Shown here: piece after piece, positions 18,906 through 28,712 of the stretch
How the letters are laid out: every line of letters starts with the position of its first letter
Position numbering within the stretch: the first letter of the stretch is position 1
Origin: Roseibium sp. TrichSKD4
Lineage (GTDB): Bacteria; Pseudomonadota; Alphaproteobacteria; Rhizobiales; Stappiaceae
DNA length: 64,000 bases
NCBI RefSeq assembly: GCF_000148725.1
Contig: NZ_GL476311.1
Span: 69,501-133,500 of the forward strand
Direction of reading: 5' to 3'
Program-made: the position numbers and the translations under genes
Notes under the pieces: generated by a model
Told to the model about the DNA's origin: nothing
The model's input: the letters and a program-made list of their open reading frames with translations, nothing else
Database searches by the model: none

Positions 18906-20240
18906 ATGTTACAAAGAACAGCTTCCAACAGCTTCCTGGAGAACAGGCGGCTAAAACTCGACACATTGGTTCGCTTGCGTTGGCTTGCCGTTGCGGGACA
19001 AACGGCGGCCCTTCTGGTGGTCAATGTCGGCCTCGGGTACCCTTTGCCGATTGCGTTTGCCTTTTCGCTGATTGCGCTTTCAGCATGGATCAATGTGATC
19101 CTGAAATTACGATGGCCGTCGTCTTTGCGCCTGTCTGAGAGGGCAGCAACCGCCCAGCTGGCTTACGACATTGTGCAAATGAGCGGCCTGTTGTTCCTGA
19201 CCGGCGGGCTGGGCAATCCGTTTGCCTTCTTGTTGCTGGCCCCGGTTATGGTGTCAGCCACCGCCCTTTCTGCGCAAAAGACAATCATGCTCGGCTCCTT
19301 GGCGACGGCTTTTGCCAGCTTTTTGGCTGTTTATCACTTACCACTGCCTTGGCCGAGCGGGTCAGAATTCCAGCTGCACCCGGTCTATTCCATCGGGATC
19401 TGGATTGCACTTGTTTCCTCTCTGGCCTTTATGGCGTCCTATGCCTTTCGTGTAGCGGAGGAAGCACGGCAACTTGCGGACGCGCTGGCCGCAACAGAAC
19501 TGGTACTGGCACGCGAACAACACCTGAACGCTCTCGATGGCCTCGCGACCGCCGCAGCTCATGAGCTTGGAACGCCTTTGGCGACCATCTATCTGGCCTC
19601 CAAGGAACTGCGGGATGAGTTTGAAAGCGGCGACCACCGGGGAGAGGATATCGAGCTTATCCACTCACAAGCCGAACGTTGCCGAAAGATCCTCAAGCAG
19701 CTGACCTCGCTTTCAAGCGACGAAGACCAGACCTACCAGCGCATGCCTGTTTCCCAATTGGTGGAGGAAGTTGTGGCTCCCCATAGGATGTTATCGTCCG
19801 GCATAGTCATCCAATCCTCAGGACAGGGCCATGAGCCTATCGGAACCCGCAATGCGGCCATTCAATATGGACTGGGCAACATACTGGAAAATGCAGTCGA
19901 TTTCGCTCGCCACACGGTCAAGGTCACTGCGGTTTGGGATGAAAGGAACGTTGCAATCTCCATTATCGATGACGGGCCCGGTTTTGCCCAGGAGGTCATT
20001 GGCAAAATCGGAGACCCGTATGTCTCCAACCGCGGCGGAAAATTGTCCAAGATAAAGGCCTCTGGCGGGCTGGGGCTCGGATTTTTCATTGCCAAAACCT
20101 TGCTGGAGCGAACAGGTGCGAAAGTTGGCCTGCAAAACAGGCCAGCGCCTGAGCGTGGAGCGCATGTGCGTGTCACTTGGCCGCGCTCCGCCTTTGAAAT
20201 GACCATTGGTGTGGACGAAACTGATCCTGCGGCCCTATAA
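18906..20240 (+). CDS. regB: Redox sensor histidine kinase RegB/ActS/PrrB family
   Basis: The 444-residue kinase has six predicted N-terminal membrane segments (about 25-180). The second half contains the RegB quinone-binding signature GGLGNPF near residue 103. The H-box AAAHELGTPLA carries phospho-His219. Next to it is SQAERCRKILKQL, whose Cys259 matches the redox-active Cys265 of Rhodobacter RegB. The HATPase region shows N-box NILENAVDFA, DDGPGF and GGLGLGFFIAKTLL. RegB senses the respiratory redox state and phosphorylates RegA. No obvious Shine-Dalgarno precedes the ATG at 18906, so the exact start is uncertain. regA follows 83 bp downstream. Confidence 0.94.
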   Translation: MLQRTASNSFLENRRLKLDTLVRLRWLAVAGQTAALLVVNVGLGYPLPIAFAFSLIALSAWINVILKLRWPSSLRLSERAATAQLAYDIVQMSGLLFLTGGLGNPFAFLLLAPVMVSATALSAQKTIMLGSLATAFASFLAVYHLPLPWPSGSEFQLHPVYSIGIWIALVSSLAFMASYAFRVAEEARQLADALAATELVLAREQHLNALDGLATAAAHELGTPLATIYLASKELRDEFESGDHRGEDIELIHSQAERCRKILKQLTSLSSDEDQTYQRMPVSQLVEEVVAPHRMLSSGIVIQSSGQGHEPIGTRNAAIQYGLGNILENAVDFARHTVKVTAVWDERNVAISIIDDGPGFAQEVIGKIGDPYVSNRGGKLSKIKASGGLGLGFFIAKTLLERTGAKVGLQNRPAPERGAHVRVTWPRSAFEMTIGVDETDPAAL

Positions 20241-20323
20241 GTACGTAGAAACATGCACAGGCAAAGTTTCGCCGGTTTTGGCGGGACGTCTACCTATCAA
20301 ACATGAAAATCGGAACGACCGGC

Positions 20324-20881
20324 ATGACTGACGCAAATCCGGCCCTGAGCGAGATGGACGAGAAGAGCCTTTTGATCGTCGATGACGACAAGCCTTTTCA
20401 ACAGCGCCTGGCTCGGGCGATGGAAAAACGCGGATTTGAAGTGAGCACCGCTGATGGTGTTCGCGAAGCTGTTTCGGTCGTCAACGCCGCCTCTCCTGCC
20501 TTTGCTGTGGTCGACATGCGGCTGGAAGATGGCAATGGTCTGGATGTGATTGAAGCAATCCGCCAGCGCCGCCCCGAGTGTCGGGCTGTTATCCTGACGG
20601 GATACGGAAACATCGCCACTGCCGTCACAGCTGTTAAGCTCGGTGCTGTTGACTATCTCGCCAAGCCAGCTGACCCGGATGACATCATCGCTGCGCTGGC
20701 CCGAAAGCCGGAAGACAAGGCTCCCCCCCCGGAAAACCCCATGTCAGCCGACAGAGTTCGCTGGGAGCACATTCAACGGGTTTTCGAACTGTGTGATCGC
20801 AATGTTTCTGAAACAGCCCGCCGTTTGAACATGCATCGGCGGACCCTTCAACGCATTCTTGCCAAAAGAGCCCCGCGTTAG
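20324..20881 (+). CDS. regA: Response regulator RegA/ActR/PrrA
   Basis: The 185-residue regulator has an N-terminal receiver with acidic pocket LLIVDDDKPF, phosphorylation site Asp64 in VVDMRLEDGNGL, and Lys in DYLAKPAD. A proline-containing linker (APPPENP) leads to a Fis-type helix-turn-helix (NVSETARRLNMHRRTLQRIL). RegA controls energy-generating, carbon- and nitrogen-fixing genes in response to oxygen/redox state. The start at 20324 is preferred over 20303, because GGAA lies 8 nt upstream and the resulting length matches RegA proteins (about 184). It is expected to be cotranscribed with regB. Confidence 0.94.
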   Translation: MTDANPALSEMDEKSLLIVDDDKPFQQRLARAMEKRGFEVSTADGVREAVSVVNAASPAFAVVDMRLEDGNGLDVIEAIRQRRPECRAVILTGYGNIATAVTAVKLGAVDYLAKPADPDDIIAALARKPEDKAPPPENPMSADRVRWEHIQRVFELCDRNVSETARRLNMHRRTLQRILAKRAPR

Positions 20882-20949
20882 CACGCTTGGCCCTTGCCCT
20901 TTCTTCGCCATTTTGCGTAGGTACGGGCTAGGGAATCAGGTTTGCATAA

Positions 20950-21705
20950 ATGGGCGACGTTTGGATGAAGGCTGGAAACGAGATCGTACGTTCTGCGAGA
21001 CGATTTGTTCCGATTGCATTATTGGCCACTGCCGGATGCCTGAGCGCTCCCATCGCCAATGCTCAAACTGCACCAGAAACAGTTCGGATCAATGTCGATC
21101 CGCCTTCTCCCGGTATACGATCGGTTTTGATCGACAAGAAATATCGCCCGATTATCAATCGGGACAAGGACGGCGTCATCATCGACACGCTCGGCAGCAG
21201 TGACAAACTGCCTCCTTGCGATGTGAAACTGGAAGTGACGCTTGAAAACAGCCGCGTCCTGCACCGAAACGCTCATCTATGCAGTGGAGATACGCTGACA
21301 GTTGACGTGGAACTGGACGGAAAACCCGGGCAAGCGCGCGTTATCCGCGGCACCGGCGGCGTAGTTTCTGGAAGCCAAACACCGGATACGCCCACAACGC
21401 AGGCCGAGACAAGCAGCACTCCCTCTAGCCAGCAAAGCGAAACATCCGCACTCACTCCTGTCACACCGGATCAGGAAAACAGCACGCTCAAGCCACTGGA
21501 ACGGGCTGAAACACCTATAGACGCTCCCGGTCCACTGATCAAACCGGGTTGTCTTCATTGGATCCTGCCCAGACCGGCGTCGCCGTCACATCCGGTTTCT
21601 TGCCCTCAACCCCATCTGACGCGCGGACTTGGGATGCCACAACCGGTACAGGGCCAGGATCTCCGTCCAAACTTTTTCATTCAGGCGCCGGCACAAACGA
21701 CATAG
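20950..21705 (+). CDS. Secreted VHL/MliC-domain protein, N-terminal part before a frameshift
   Basis: This frame encodes a signal peptide (hydrophobic FVPIALLATAGCLSAPIANA, with cleavage likely after ANA or acylation at the Cys). A beta-rich domain with two Cys (LPPCDVKLEVTLEN...HLCSGDTLTVDVEL) and a Ser/Thr/Gln-rich linker (about 150-185) follow. After about base 21,548 the frame becomes low-quality Pro/His-rich sequence to the stop at 21705. Plausible protein continues in the frame starting at 21549. One lost base near 21,535-21,550 would join both into a ~585-residue protein. No slippery heptamer is seen at the junction, so it is either a real mutation or an assembly error. Confidence 0.55.
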   Translation: MGDVWMKAGNEIVRSARRFVPIALLATAGCLSAPIANAQTAPETVRINVDPPSPGIRSVLIDKKYRPIINRDKDGVIIDTLGSSDKLPPCDVKLEVTLENSRVLHRNAHLCSGDTLTVDVELDGKPGQARVIRGTGGVVSGSQTPDTPTTQAETSSTPSSQQSETSALTPVTPDQENSTLKPLERAETPIDAPGPLIKPGCLHWILPRPASPSHPVSCPQPHLTRGLGMPQPVQGQDLRPNFFIQAPAQTT

Positions 21706-22706
21706 ATTTTGCAGCCCAATGCGACACGCAGTCCGGGGTCGCCACCATTACCCTGCGCCGGACATCGAACGACATTCGGTCAGGGCTTTCCCACCCGGTC
21801 CGCATTTCGACTGAAACCTCGACATGGAGCCATTCGGCGATTGGATCGACGGCCAACAACCCTTATGGCCTCTCATTTCCGGAAATCGTCCTCACCATGA
21901 CCGATCCACTTTGGCAGGGCTTGATCAAGGACTCGACGGTCCGCGTCGAAGTGGAGGGGCTACCGGCCTATGTCATTTCACTAAAGGGCAGCGCGACACC
22001 GGTTCGGCTCTTCGTCGCCGCATGTTCTGAAGCGCAAACAATTGTCGGGGAAGAGAACACCCTTCCAGGAGCCACCGCTGATGCCGGTGATCTCGCCTGC
22101 TCGCAAGCCGGAAATGTGTTCTCAGCCGAAGGGACGCGTCCGGGTCAAATCATCTTCCGAAACAGCTCAAACTCTGCCGTTGATGTGAACTGGGTCGACT
22201 ATTATGGCGGCGAACGGCCTTATGCCCGGCTTGAGCCGGGCCAAATTCTCGAACAGCAAACCTATGTGTCTCATGCCTGGATCGTACGTGGAACACAAGG
22301 ACAGTGCCGCGGGATCTATGTGAGCCGGACACCGTATCGGGAAGTGGTCATTCAAGATGCTGCCCAATCTGCGCCATCGCAATGGGATACGCCTGCGCCA
22401 TCCGGCTTTGGAAATCCGGTCCCACCTGCCGATGTTGGAGGCTCTGTGAGCCAATCCACCGCCACCGGCCGCCGGACTGTCGCCAACTACCTCTGCACGG
22501 CCGGAGTTGATCTCAATGTCGTTTATGAGGCAGATGGAACGACAGCAACGGTGGCTGAAATCGGCTACCGCGCCATCACCTTGCAAAATCTGAATGCTGC
22601 TTCCGGATTTCACTATTCTGGCGAAGGCCACACATTAAAGGGGCAGGTGAATAATCTGACTTGGAGCCGTCCTGGATTGCGTGAAGTGTTTTGCTCCCGT
22701 CGCTGA
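21549..22706 (+). CDS. VHL-beta and MliC-like domain protein, C-terminal part after a frameshift
   Basis: This frame is closed by a TGA at 21507 and its only nearby initiator is a TTG at 21549, with no Shine-Dalgarno and no signal peptide. The sequence is protein-like: a beta-rich domain; then a VHL-beta-type segment (IIFRNSSNSAVDVNWVDYYG...YARLEPGQ...TYVSHAWIVRG, about residues 205-250); then a C-terminal MliC-like domain (YLCTAGVDLNVVYEADG...LKGQVNNLTWSRPG). MliC proteins inhibit C-type lysozymes; VHL-beta domains mediate protein binding. It most likely forms one gene with the preceding frame. If so, the intact product would be a periplasmic or surface protein, possibly protecting against lysozyme; that role is inferred. 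Confidence 0.6.
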   Translation: MSSLDPAQTGVAVTSGFLPSTPSDARTWDATTGTGPGSPSKLFHSGAGTNDIDFAAQCDTQSGVATITLRRTSNDIRSGLSHPVRISTETSTWSHSAIGSTANNPYGLSFPEIVLTMTDPLWQGLIKDSTVRVEVEGLPAYVISLKGSATPVRLFVAACSEAQTIVGEENTLPGATADAGDLACSQAGNVFSAEGTRPGQIIFRNSSNSAVDVNWVDYYGGERPYARLEPGQILEQQTYVSHAWIVRGTQGQCRGIYVSRTPYREVVIQDAAQSAPSQWDTPAPSGFGNPVPPADVGGSVSQSTATGRRTVANYLCTAGVDLNVVYEADGTTATVAEIGYRAITLQNLNAASGFHYSGEGHTLKGQVNNLTWSRPGLREVFCSRR

Positions 22707-22921
22707 TAAGGTCACACAAAGGATTTGCTACCAAATTCGCCGCCCAAATGTTACAGCGTCAAAAAACGCCATGTAACTCTAACTAACGTGAATTATTCAC
22801 CCTTGTGACTTTTCACTTGTTACTATGTTTTTTATCAAGGCAACTTTTTGCTAGAAGCGAAATTTTTTATTTTTACTGTATTTATTAAGCTCTAAGTTTA
22901 ATACTCACGTAACCGCACAAA

Positions 22922-22958
22922 GTTTAGTTCCCCATCAGGGTTTCACCGGGGACTAAAC
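22922..22958 (+). promoter_or_regulatory. Hairpin sequestering the Shine-Dalgarno of the chemoreceptor gene
   Basis: GTTTAG (22922-22927) pairs with CTAAAC (22953-22958), and TCCCC (22929-22933) pairs with GGGGA (22948-22952), leaving one bulged T and a 14-nt loop. The GGGGA is the only Shine-Dalgarno for the ATG at 22959, and the stem ends at the base before it. Such a fold would limit ribosome access unless opened. A regulatory role is inferred from position only. Confidence 0.45.
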
Positions 22959-24650
22959 ATGACCTATAAAAACTGGCCATTGTCGTGGAAGATCTGCCTT
23001 CCAGTCATCACCATTCTGTTTTTCACCGTATCGCTGTCCGTCTTCAGCTTGAACACGCTTCACGGATCTATGCATCAGGAACGGCTGAACCAGATCAAAC
23101 ACGTTTCGGATAGCGCAAAGTCGATTGCGGCACACTATCAGCGTCTGGAAGCGTCTGGAGACATGACGAAATCGGAGGCGCAAAATGCCGCTTTGGCCAC
23201 GATCAAGGCCATGCGCTATGAGGGCTCGAACTATGTATATGTTCTTGCCTATGATGGGACTGTGCTTGCACATGCCAAAGATGATGTCATCGGCAAAAAC
23301 CTGATGGGCGCCAAGGACCCTGACGGTATTACGTTCATCAAATCCCTCATCGAAAAGGCCCAAACGCAAAGTGAAACGGCCATCGTCTACAAATGGCCGC
23401 GAGCTGGAGACAGCCAACCTGTTGAGAAAAACGGTTGGGGCACGAACTTCAAGCCATGGGGCTGGGTGCTTGGCACCGGTGTTTATGTTGATGACATTCA
23501 TGCCGCCTACTGGAACGAGGCACTTGTGCTTCTCATACTCATGGTGACCGGCACAGTTATCGCACTTTCAATTGCCCTATGGGCTGTGCGCAGCACCGTG
23601 AAGCCTTTGAAGACCTTTGTTCGGAACATCAATGCACTCGCCAATGGCAACGTCGAGATTGTGCTTGAAGACGACACCAGGACCGACGAAATCGGCCAAA
23701 TGGCAGCGTCCATGAAGGTCTTCCATGCAAATGAACTGAAGCGCAAGGAACTGGAACAAGAGCAGGAATCCCTTCGAAACCGGGACATCGAAAAAGCCAA
23801 CTACATTCGCCAGCTTGGCGCGGATTTTGACCTGCAAATCGTTAATCTGGTCTCCGAGTTCGAAACCTCTGTTTCCACCTTGCGCGAAGCCTCCACCGAC
23901 ATGGTCAATGGTGCGCAAAACACAAACGCGGAGAGCAACAAAGTATCTGCGGCCTCCCTTAAGGCGTCCGGTAACGCTGAGGCTGTTGCTGCTGCCGCAG
24001 AAGAGCTTTCCTCTTCGGTTCTGGAAATCGGTCGTCAGGTTCAATCCTCCAGCGAGATTGCAGAACAGGCAACTCAAGACGCACGTTCAACAAGTGAACG
24101 GATGGCAAGCCTGTCTCAGGCGGCAGAGCGCATTGGAGAGGTTGTCATTCTCATTCAAACGATCGCCGAGCAGACCAACCTGTTGGCACTCAACGCAACC
24201 ATAGAGGCAGCCCGTGCAGGAGAGGCTGGCAAAGGGTTCGCCGTTGTGGCTGCGGAAGTAAAGGAGCTGGCGACACAGACCTCCAAGGCGACGGAAGAAA
24301 TCTCCAGCCAGATCAATGCGATCCAGAGTGAAACCCGCGACACTGTACAAGCCATTTCATCAGTCGAAAGCATTGTCGAGAAGATGAACGAAATCGCTCG
24401 GTCCATCGCGGATTCTGTCGAAGAACAGAAACTGGCGACACAGGAAATTGCAGAAAATGCAACGCTAGCCTCACAAGGCACCAGCCAAGTTACGGAAAGC
24501 ATCCAGTCGGTCTCGAGCGTGACGGAAGACACGCAAAAAACCGCGCTCGACTTGAGCGACTCAGCCCGCCAGCTGGATGATATCGCCAACACCCTGAAGG
24601 CTCAGGTGCATCACTTCAGCGGTGAGATCCGCTCAAGCTCGGCAGCCTAA
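22959..24650 (+). CDS. Methyl-accepting chemotaxis protein with periplasmic single Cache domain
   Basis: The 563-residue transmembrane chemoreceptor begins with a membrane helix (about 9-31). A periplasmic sCache_2 domain follows (about 35-180) with [19 protein letters not shown] and [14 protein letters not shown] second helix lies at about 188-210, then HAMP (about 211-265) and the signalling domain with the hairpin tip [31 protein letters not shown]. sCache_2 domains often bind small carboxylates; the ligand here is unknown. No C-terminal CheR-tethering pentapeptide is seen. No che genes are adjacent, so it is an orphan receptor. It converges on coaA, the two stops overlapping by 4 bp. Confidence 0.93.
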   Translation: MTYKNWPLSWKICLPVITILFFTVSLSVFSLNTLHGSMHQERLNQIKHVSDSAKSIAAHYQRLEASGDMTKSEAQNAALATIKAMRYEGSNYVYVLAYDGTVLAHAKDDVIGKNLMGAKDPDGITFIKSLIEKAQTQSETAIVYKWPRAGDSQPVEKNGWGTNFKPWGWVLGTGVYVDDIHAAYWNEALVLLILMVTGTVIALSIALWAVRSTVKPLKTFVRNINALANGNVEIVLEDDTRTDEIGQMAASMKVFHANELKRKELEQEQESLRNRDIEKANYIRQLGADFDLQIVNLVSEFETSVSTLREASTDMVNGAQNTNAESNKVSAASLKASGNAEAVAAAAEELSSSVLEIGRQVQSSSEIAEQATQDARSTSERMASLSQAAERIGEVVILIQTIAEQTNLLALNATIEAARAGEAGKGFAVVAAEVKELATQTSKATEEISSQINAIQSETRDTVQAISSVESIVEKMNEIARSIADSVEEQKLATQEIAENATLASQGTSQVTESIQSVSSVTEDTQKTALDLSDSARQLDDIANTLKAQVHHFSGEIRSSSAA

Positions 24651-25612
24651 ACTTTCCGGAGAGCCACCTTTGCAATCCGGTGGCTCCGATCCTTTGTCAG
24701 GATCAGATCAGCCCGTGGCCGGGTCGGGAGAATGTTTTCCCGAAGGTTCAACAGGTTGATTTCACGCCAAATCCGGAGCGCTGTTTCCAGCGCTTCGGCA
24801 TCATCAATCCGGGAGTACCGGTGAAAATAGGAACTGGGATCGCGGAATGCCGTTTCGCGCAGGCGCATGAAGCGCTCGACATACCAGTCTTCCAAAAGCT
24901 GTTCATCCGCATCAATATAGACTGAAAAGTCAAAGAAATCGGAGACAAAAGGCACGGCACGGCCATCTTTCGGCAGCTCGCGGGTCTGCAGGACATTCAG
25001 CCCTTCAACAATCAAAATATCCGGCTTGTCGACGGTGACCGTATGCCCCGGCATCACATCATAATAAAAATGCGAATAGACCGGCGCCTTCACATAGCGC
25101 TTGCCAGCTTTGATGTCGGACAAGAACTTCAAAAGGCGTGGGCGATCAAAACTCTCCGGAAAGCCCTTTTTGCCCATCAAGCCTTCTTGTTCCAAAACTA
25201 AATTTGGATGCAGAAAGCCATCCGTGGTGATCAAATCAACCTTGGGGCTGGCAGGCCAACGGGCCAGAAGCTCTCGCAAGACACGAGAGGTTGTTGATTT
25301 GCCGACCGACACAGACCCAGCAACACCAATGATGAACGGGATCTTGCCACCCTTGGCGTTCAGGAATTTTTGTGTTGCCCGATGGAGCCCAAAGGTGGAC
25401 TCCGCATAAAAGGCCAAAAGTCGGGACAAGGGCAGGTAGATTTTCTCGACCTGATCCATGGACATGGGATCGTTGAGACCCTGAAGCTGCGTCACCTCGG
25501 ATGCCGACAAGGTCATCGGCGTGTCAGCACGCAGACGAGACCACTGCTTGTCGTCAAAGACGCGGTACGGCGACAGGTCCATATCCTGCTTCATGGCAAC
25601 TGCTTGATCCAT
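24647..25612 (-). CDS. coaA: Pantothenate kinase, type I
   Basis: The 321-residue type I enzyme phosphorylates pantothenate, the first and usually feedback-controlled step of CoA synthesis. The P-loop [15 protein letters not shown] lies near residue 100. [24 protein letters not shown] and [20 protein letters not shown] follow, all typical of CoaA. The start is ATG 25612 with GGGG upstream; a GTG at 25633 is possible. It is last in the his operon, 35 bp after hisE, an arrangement conserved in rhizobia. The stop overlaps that of the convergent chemoreceptor gene. Confidence 0.95.
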   Translation of the reverse strand: MDQAVAMKQDMDLSPYRVFDDKQWSRLRADTPMTLSASEVTQLQGLNDPMSMDQVEKIYLPLSRLLAFYAESTFGLHRATQKFLNAKGGKIPFIIGVAGSVSVGKSTTSRVLRELLARWPASPKVDLITTDGFLHPNLVLEQEGLMGKKGFPESFDRPRLLKFLSDIKAGKRYVKAPVYSHFYYDVMPGHTVTVDKPDILIVEGLNVLQTRELPKDGRAVPFVSDFFDFSVYIDADEQLLEDWYVERFMRLRETAFRDPSSYFHRYSRIDDAEALETALRIWREINLLNLRENILPTRPRADLILTKDRSHRIAKVALRKV

Positions 25613-25647
25613 GACGGCTTTACCCCGTGGCACGCACAGGCCGCTCC

Positions 25648-25971
25648 CTAATCGGTTGGCCTTTGCGCCTTTTCTTCCAATCCGGTTTGCGCTGTTCGCC
25701 GCTCCAACTCCGCCATGACATTGGCAAGCGGAACATTCGTTGCTTTCAGCACGACCAACAAGTGATAGAGAACATCCGCCGCTTCACCTGTCAGCTCTTC
25801 TTTATCGTCCTGCACGGCGGCAATGGCAGCTTCCACAGCTTCCTCACCCAGCTTTTGGGCGCATTTGGCAACACCCTTGCCGATCAGCTTGCGCGTGTAG
25901 GACTTTTCATCATCGCTGACAGCACGCGTGGCAATAATGGCGTCGAGATCGGACAGTGTGAAGTTCGTCAT
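25648..25971 (-). CDS. hisE: Phosphoribosyl-ATP pyrophosphatase
   Basis: The 107-residue protein catalyses the second step of histidine synthesis, PR-ATP to PR-AMP. The all-alpha MazG-like fold shows the metal site pattern [10 protein letters not shown] followed by [16 protein letters not shown]. It is a separate HisE and not fused to HisI, as usual in alphaproteobacteria. It follows hisF after about 40 bp on the same strand and precedes coaA. Confidence 0.96.
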   Translation of the reverse strand: MTNFTLSDLDAIIATRAVSDDEKSYTRKLIGKGVAKCAQKLGEEAVEAAIAAVQDDKEELTGEAADVLYHLLVVLKATNVPLANVMAELERRTAQTGLEEKAQRPTD

Positions 25972-26011
25972 TGGTCGAGTGCCCCCTGAGCTGCGGCCCT
26001 AAAAAGTGAAC

Positions 26012-26791
26012 TTAAGGGTCGAGCCGCACGGGCAAACCAGCCTCGCGCATATGCTGTTTGGTTTCCTGGATCGAATATTCCCCAAAGTGGAATATCGACG
26101 CGGCCAGAACAGCCGTTGCATGTCCGTCACGGATCCCTTCGACCATGTGATCGAGGGTTCCGACACCGCCGGACGCGATAACCGGCACTGGAACAGCGTC
26201 TGCAATTGCCTGTGTCAGTGCCAGATTATACCCGGACTTGGTGCCGTCGCGGTCCATCGAGGTTACCAGCAACTCGCCAGCACCGAGGTCCACAACCTTT
26301 TTGGCAAATTCTACAGCATCAATTCCGGTCGGCGTGCGGCCACCATGTGTGAAAATTTCAAACTTATCCGGCTCACCCGGTGCATTGACCTGCTTGGCAT
26401 CAATGGACACGACGATGCACTGGGACCCGAATTTTTCAGCCGCTTCGCGCACAAAATCAGGATTTTTGACCGCAGCTGTGTTGATGGACACCTTGTCCGC
26501 CCCAGCCAACAATAGCTTGCGAATATCCTCAACGGCTCGAACACCCCCGCCAACGGTGACAGGCATGAAGCAGGCTTCCGCCGTCCGTCGCACGACGTCA
26601 TAGATTGTGTCGCGGCCTTCATGGCTGGCCGTGATATCCAGAAAACACAGCTCGTCTGCGCCTGCTGCGTCATAGGCCTTGGCAGCTTCCACCGGGTCAC
26701 CGGCATCAACCAGATCGACGAAATTGACGCCCTTGACGACACGGCCATCCTTGACATCAAGACAGGGAATAATGCGGGCTTTGAGGCTCAT
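26012..26791 (-). CDS. hisF: Imidazole glycerol phosphate synthase, cyclase subunit
   Basis: The 259-residue (beta/alpha)8 barrel subunit uses ammonia from HisH to convert PRFAR into imidazole glycerol phosphate and AICAR. Catalytic Asp residues are in [15 protein letters not shown] (near 12) and [11 protein letters not shown], and phosphate-binding segments include [12 protein letters not shown]. Its start overlaps the hisA stop by 4 bp (ATGA), implying translational coupling. Confidence 0.97.
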   Translation of the reverse strand: MSLKARIIPCLDVKDGRVVKGVNFVDLVDAGDPVEAAKAYDAAGADELCFLDITASHEGRDTIYDVVRRTAEACFMPVTVGGGVRAVEDIRKLLLAGADKVSINTAAVKNPDFVREAAEKFGSQCIVVSIDAKQVNAPGEPDKFEIFTHGGRTPTGIDAVEFAKKVVDLGAGELLVTSMDRDGTKSGYNLALTQAIADAVPVPVIASGGVGTLDHMVEGIRDGHATAVLAASIFHFGEYSIQETKQHMREAGLPVRLDP

Positions 26792-27531
26792 GATGCTGCC
26801 TTTCGCGCTTGGCGGATCAGATCCATGGCTTCAGCCGGATCAAGACGTCCATCATAAAGCGCTCGACCTGAAATCGCACCTTCGAGGATCGCACAGTCCG
26901 GTTCCAGGAGGCGTTTAACGTCGTCAATGGAGGCAAGACCGCCAGAGGCGATCACCGGAATGGATACAGCGTTGGCGAGTTCCAGCGTTGAAGGAATGTT
27001 TAAGCCTTTCAAGACGCCATCACGATCAATGTCGGTGTAGATAATCGCCGAAACGCCCGCGTCTTCAAACTTCTTGGCAAGATCAATAGCCGTCAACTCG
27101 GAAGTTTCCGCCCAGCCTTCCACCGCGACATACCCGCCTTTGGCGTCGATGCCGACAGCAACTTTGCCCGGAAATTTCTTGCAGGCTTCTTTGACGAGTT
27201 CCGGATCACGCACGGCCACAGTTCCAAGGATCACTCGCGTGATGCCCTTGTTGAGCCAGGCCTCGATATGGTCCAGCGTGCGGATGCCGCCGCCCAGTTG
27301 GACTGGGTTCTTCCTGGCCGACAGGATTGCCTCAACTGCTGCGCCATTGACGCTTTCACCGGCAAAAGCTCCGTTCAGATCCACCACATGGAGCCATTCA
27401 AAGCCCTGATCTTCAAAGGTCTTTGCCTGAGCACCCGGGTCATCGTTGAATACGGTCGCCTGGTCCATATCGCCCAATTTCAGGCGGACGCACTGGCCAT
27501 CCTTGAGATCAATTGCCGGAAACAGGATCAT
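26788..27531 (-). CDS. hisA: ProFAR isomerase
   Basis: The (beta/alpha)8 barrel enzyme catalyses the Amadori rearrangement of ProFAR to PRFAR. Catalytic Asp is in [14 protein letters not shown] and the second in [14 protein letters not shown]; the phosphate site is [12 protein letters not shown]. The start is set at MILFPAID (27531), the conserved N-terminus; an ATG at 27552, which overlaps the hisH stop as ATGA, would add seven residues. It lies in the operon between hisH and hisF. Confidence 0.96.
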   Translation of the reverse strand: MILFPAIDLKDGQCVRLKLGDMDQATVFNDDPGAQAKTFEDQGFEWLHVVDLNGAFAGESVNGAAVEAILSARKNPVQLGGGIRTLDHIEAWLNKGITRVILGTVAVRDPELVKEACKKFPGKVAVGIDAKGGYVAVEGWAETSELTAIDLAKKFEDAGVSAIIYTDIDRDGVLKGLNIPSTLELANAVSIPVIASGGLASIDDVKRLLEPDCAILEGAISGRALYDGRLDPAEAMDLIRQARKAAS

Positions 27532-27548
27532 GCTTTTTTCTTTTCTAC

Positions 27549-28202
27549 TCATGGTGCCCAGTCAAGGAAATTTGCAATCAGGGCAAGGCCCAGACGCTGG
27601 CTTTTTTCCGGGTGGAACTGGGTGCCCACCATGTTGTCTTTCGCCACCATTGCGGTGAAGGTGCCGCCGTAGTCAAAACGCGCCAGCCGGTCTTCCTCAT
27701 TCGTGCAGGCAAAGTGATAGGAATGCACGAAATAGGCATGCAGGCCCTTGTCTCCGGTCTCAATGCCTTTGAGGATCGGATGCGCTGCATTGGACACGTT
27801 GATCGTGTTCCACCCCATATGCGGAATTTTCAAGTCCGGATTGTCAGGGGTCATGGCCGTGACATCGCCAGCAATCCAGCCAAGGCCATCGCTTGTTTCA
27901 AACTCCAACCCGCGTTCAGCCATCAACTGCATGCCAACGCAGATGCCTAGAAACGGTTTGCCCTGGCGGCGAACCGTTTCCTCAAGCGCATCCGCCATGC
28001 CATCAACTGCCCACAGACCGCGCTTGCAATCTGCAAAGGCGCCGACGCCCGGAAGGACAATTCTGTCTGCTCTGGCAACGCGGTCGGGGTCGGATGTGAC
28101 CACAACATCCGGAGAACTGGCATGAGAACGGGCCGCCCGTTCGAACGCCTTGGCTGCAGAGCGCAAATTGCCCGAGCCATAATCGATGATTGCTACTGTC
28201 AT
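27549..28202 (-). CDS. hisH: Imidazole glycerol phosphate synthase, glutamine amidotransferase subunit
   Basis: The 217-residue class I amidotransferase supplies ammonia to HisF. It has the nucleophile Cys in [14 protein letters not shown], the oxyanion/ligand region PGVGAFADC and the His-Glu pair in [10 protein letters not shown]. The start overlaps the stop of the upstream DUF2628 gene by 4 bp (ATGA). Confidence 0.97.
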   Translation of the reverse strand: MTVAIIDYGSGNLRSAAKAFERAARSHASSPDVVVTSDPDRVARADRIVLPGVGAFADCKRGLWAVDGMADALEETVRRQGKPFLGICVGMQLMAERGLEFETSDGLGWIAGDVTAMTPDNPDLKIPHMGWNTINVSNAAHPILKGIETGDKGLHAYFVHSYHFACTNEEDRLARFDYGGTFTAMVAKDNMVGTQFHPEKSQRLGLALIANFLDWAP

Positions 28203-28708
28203 TGACGTCTATCCGGCCCAAGGGAGAGGCCGACAACCTTTTCTGTTCCAACACGTGGAATTATCGGATTGGGTTTTGTAGGAGTGGCCTGCTCAGGAAC
28301 CCGCATCGGCTGAGGCGATGCCATGCCCAGCGCTGCATGTTGCAGCACGCGCGCTTCGGCCTCTTCAGCACTGGCAGCGACCACATGGTGCACCACTTTC
28401 CAGCCCTGACGCTCAAGGGACCAGCGGCGCAGATTTTGCGCTTCAAAGCCCAAAAACAGTGAGATGACAAAGGTAACGGCGACTGTGGCAGCGCCGCCTA
28501 CCTGAATTGCGATGACTTCAAGCACCAGTGTCACCGCCAGATAGCCCAAAAACAGCATCCAAAGGCGGTGATACAAAATCCAGAGGATCGAAAAGGCGAA
28601 CGCGCAAAAACTGAACTTGTCTGGCACCAGAACGAGACGGTCCACATCCGAACCTGTTCGGACTTTTCCTCCCGCTTCCGGAGGAACCATGGCGAGGAAT
28701 GTTGTCAT
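28199..28708 (-). CDS. DUF2628 membrane protein within the his operon
   Basis: The protein has 169 residues from ATG 28708, 4 bp after the hisB stop; upstream codons in the same frame overlap hisB and are not protein-like. Its N-terminal soluble stretch ([15 protein letters not shown]) is followed by two or three membrane segments (about 30-85). The soluble part [30 protein letters not shown] and a proline-rich tail follow. DUF2628 members commonly sit between hisB and hisH in rhizobia, but no role in histidine synthesis is established. Confidence 0.85.
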   Translation of the reverse strand: MTTFLAMVPPEAGGKVRTGSDVDRLVLVPDKFSFCAFAFSILWILYHRLWMLFLGYLAVTLVLEVIAIQVGGAATVAVTFVISLFLGFEAQNLRRWSLERQGWKVVHHVVAASAEEAEARVLQHAALGMASPQPMRVPEQATPTKPNPIIPRVGTEKVVGLSLGPDRRQ

Positions 28709-28712
28709 CGGC

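Noticed and set aside
21507-21705. Programmed -1 frameshifting in the VHL/MliC gene
   Set aside because: No X-XXY-YYZ heptamer in the right phase and no strong [14 protein letters not shown] were seen.
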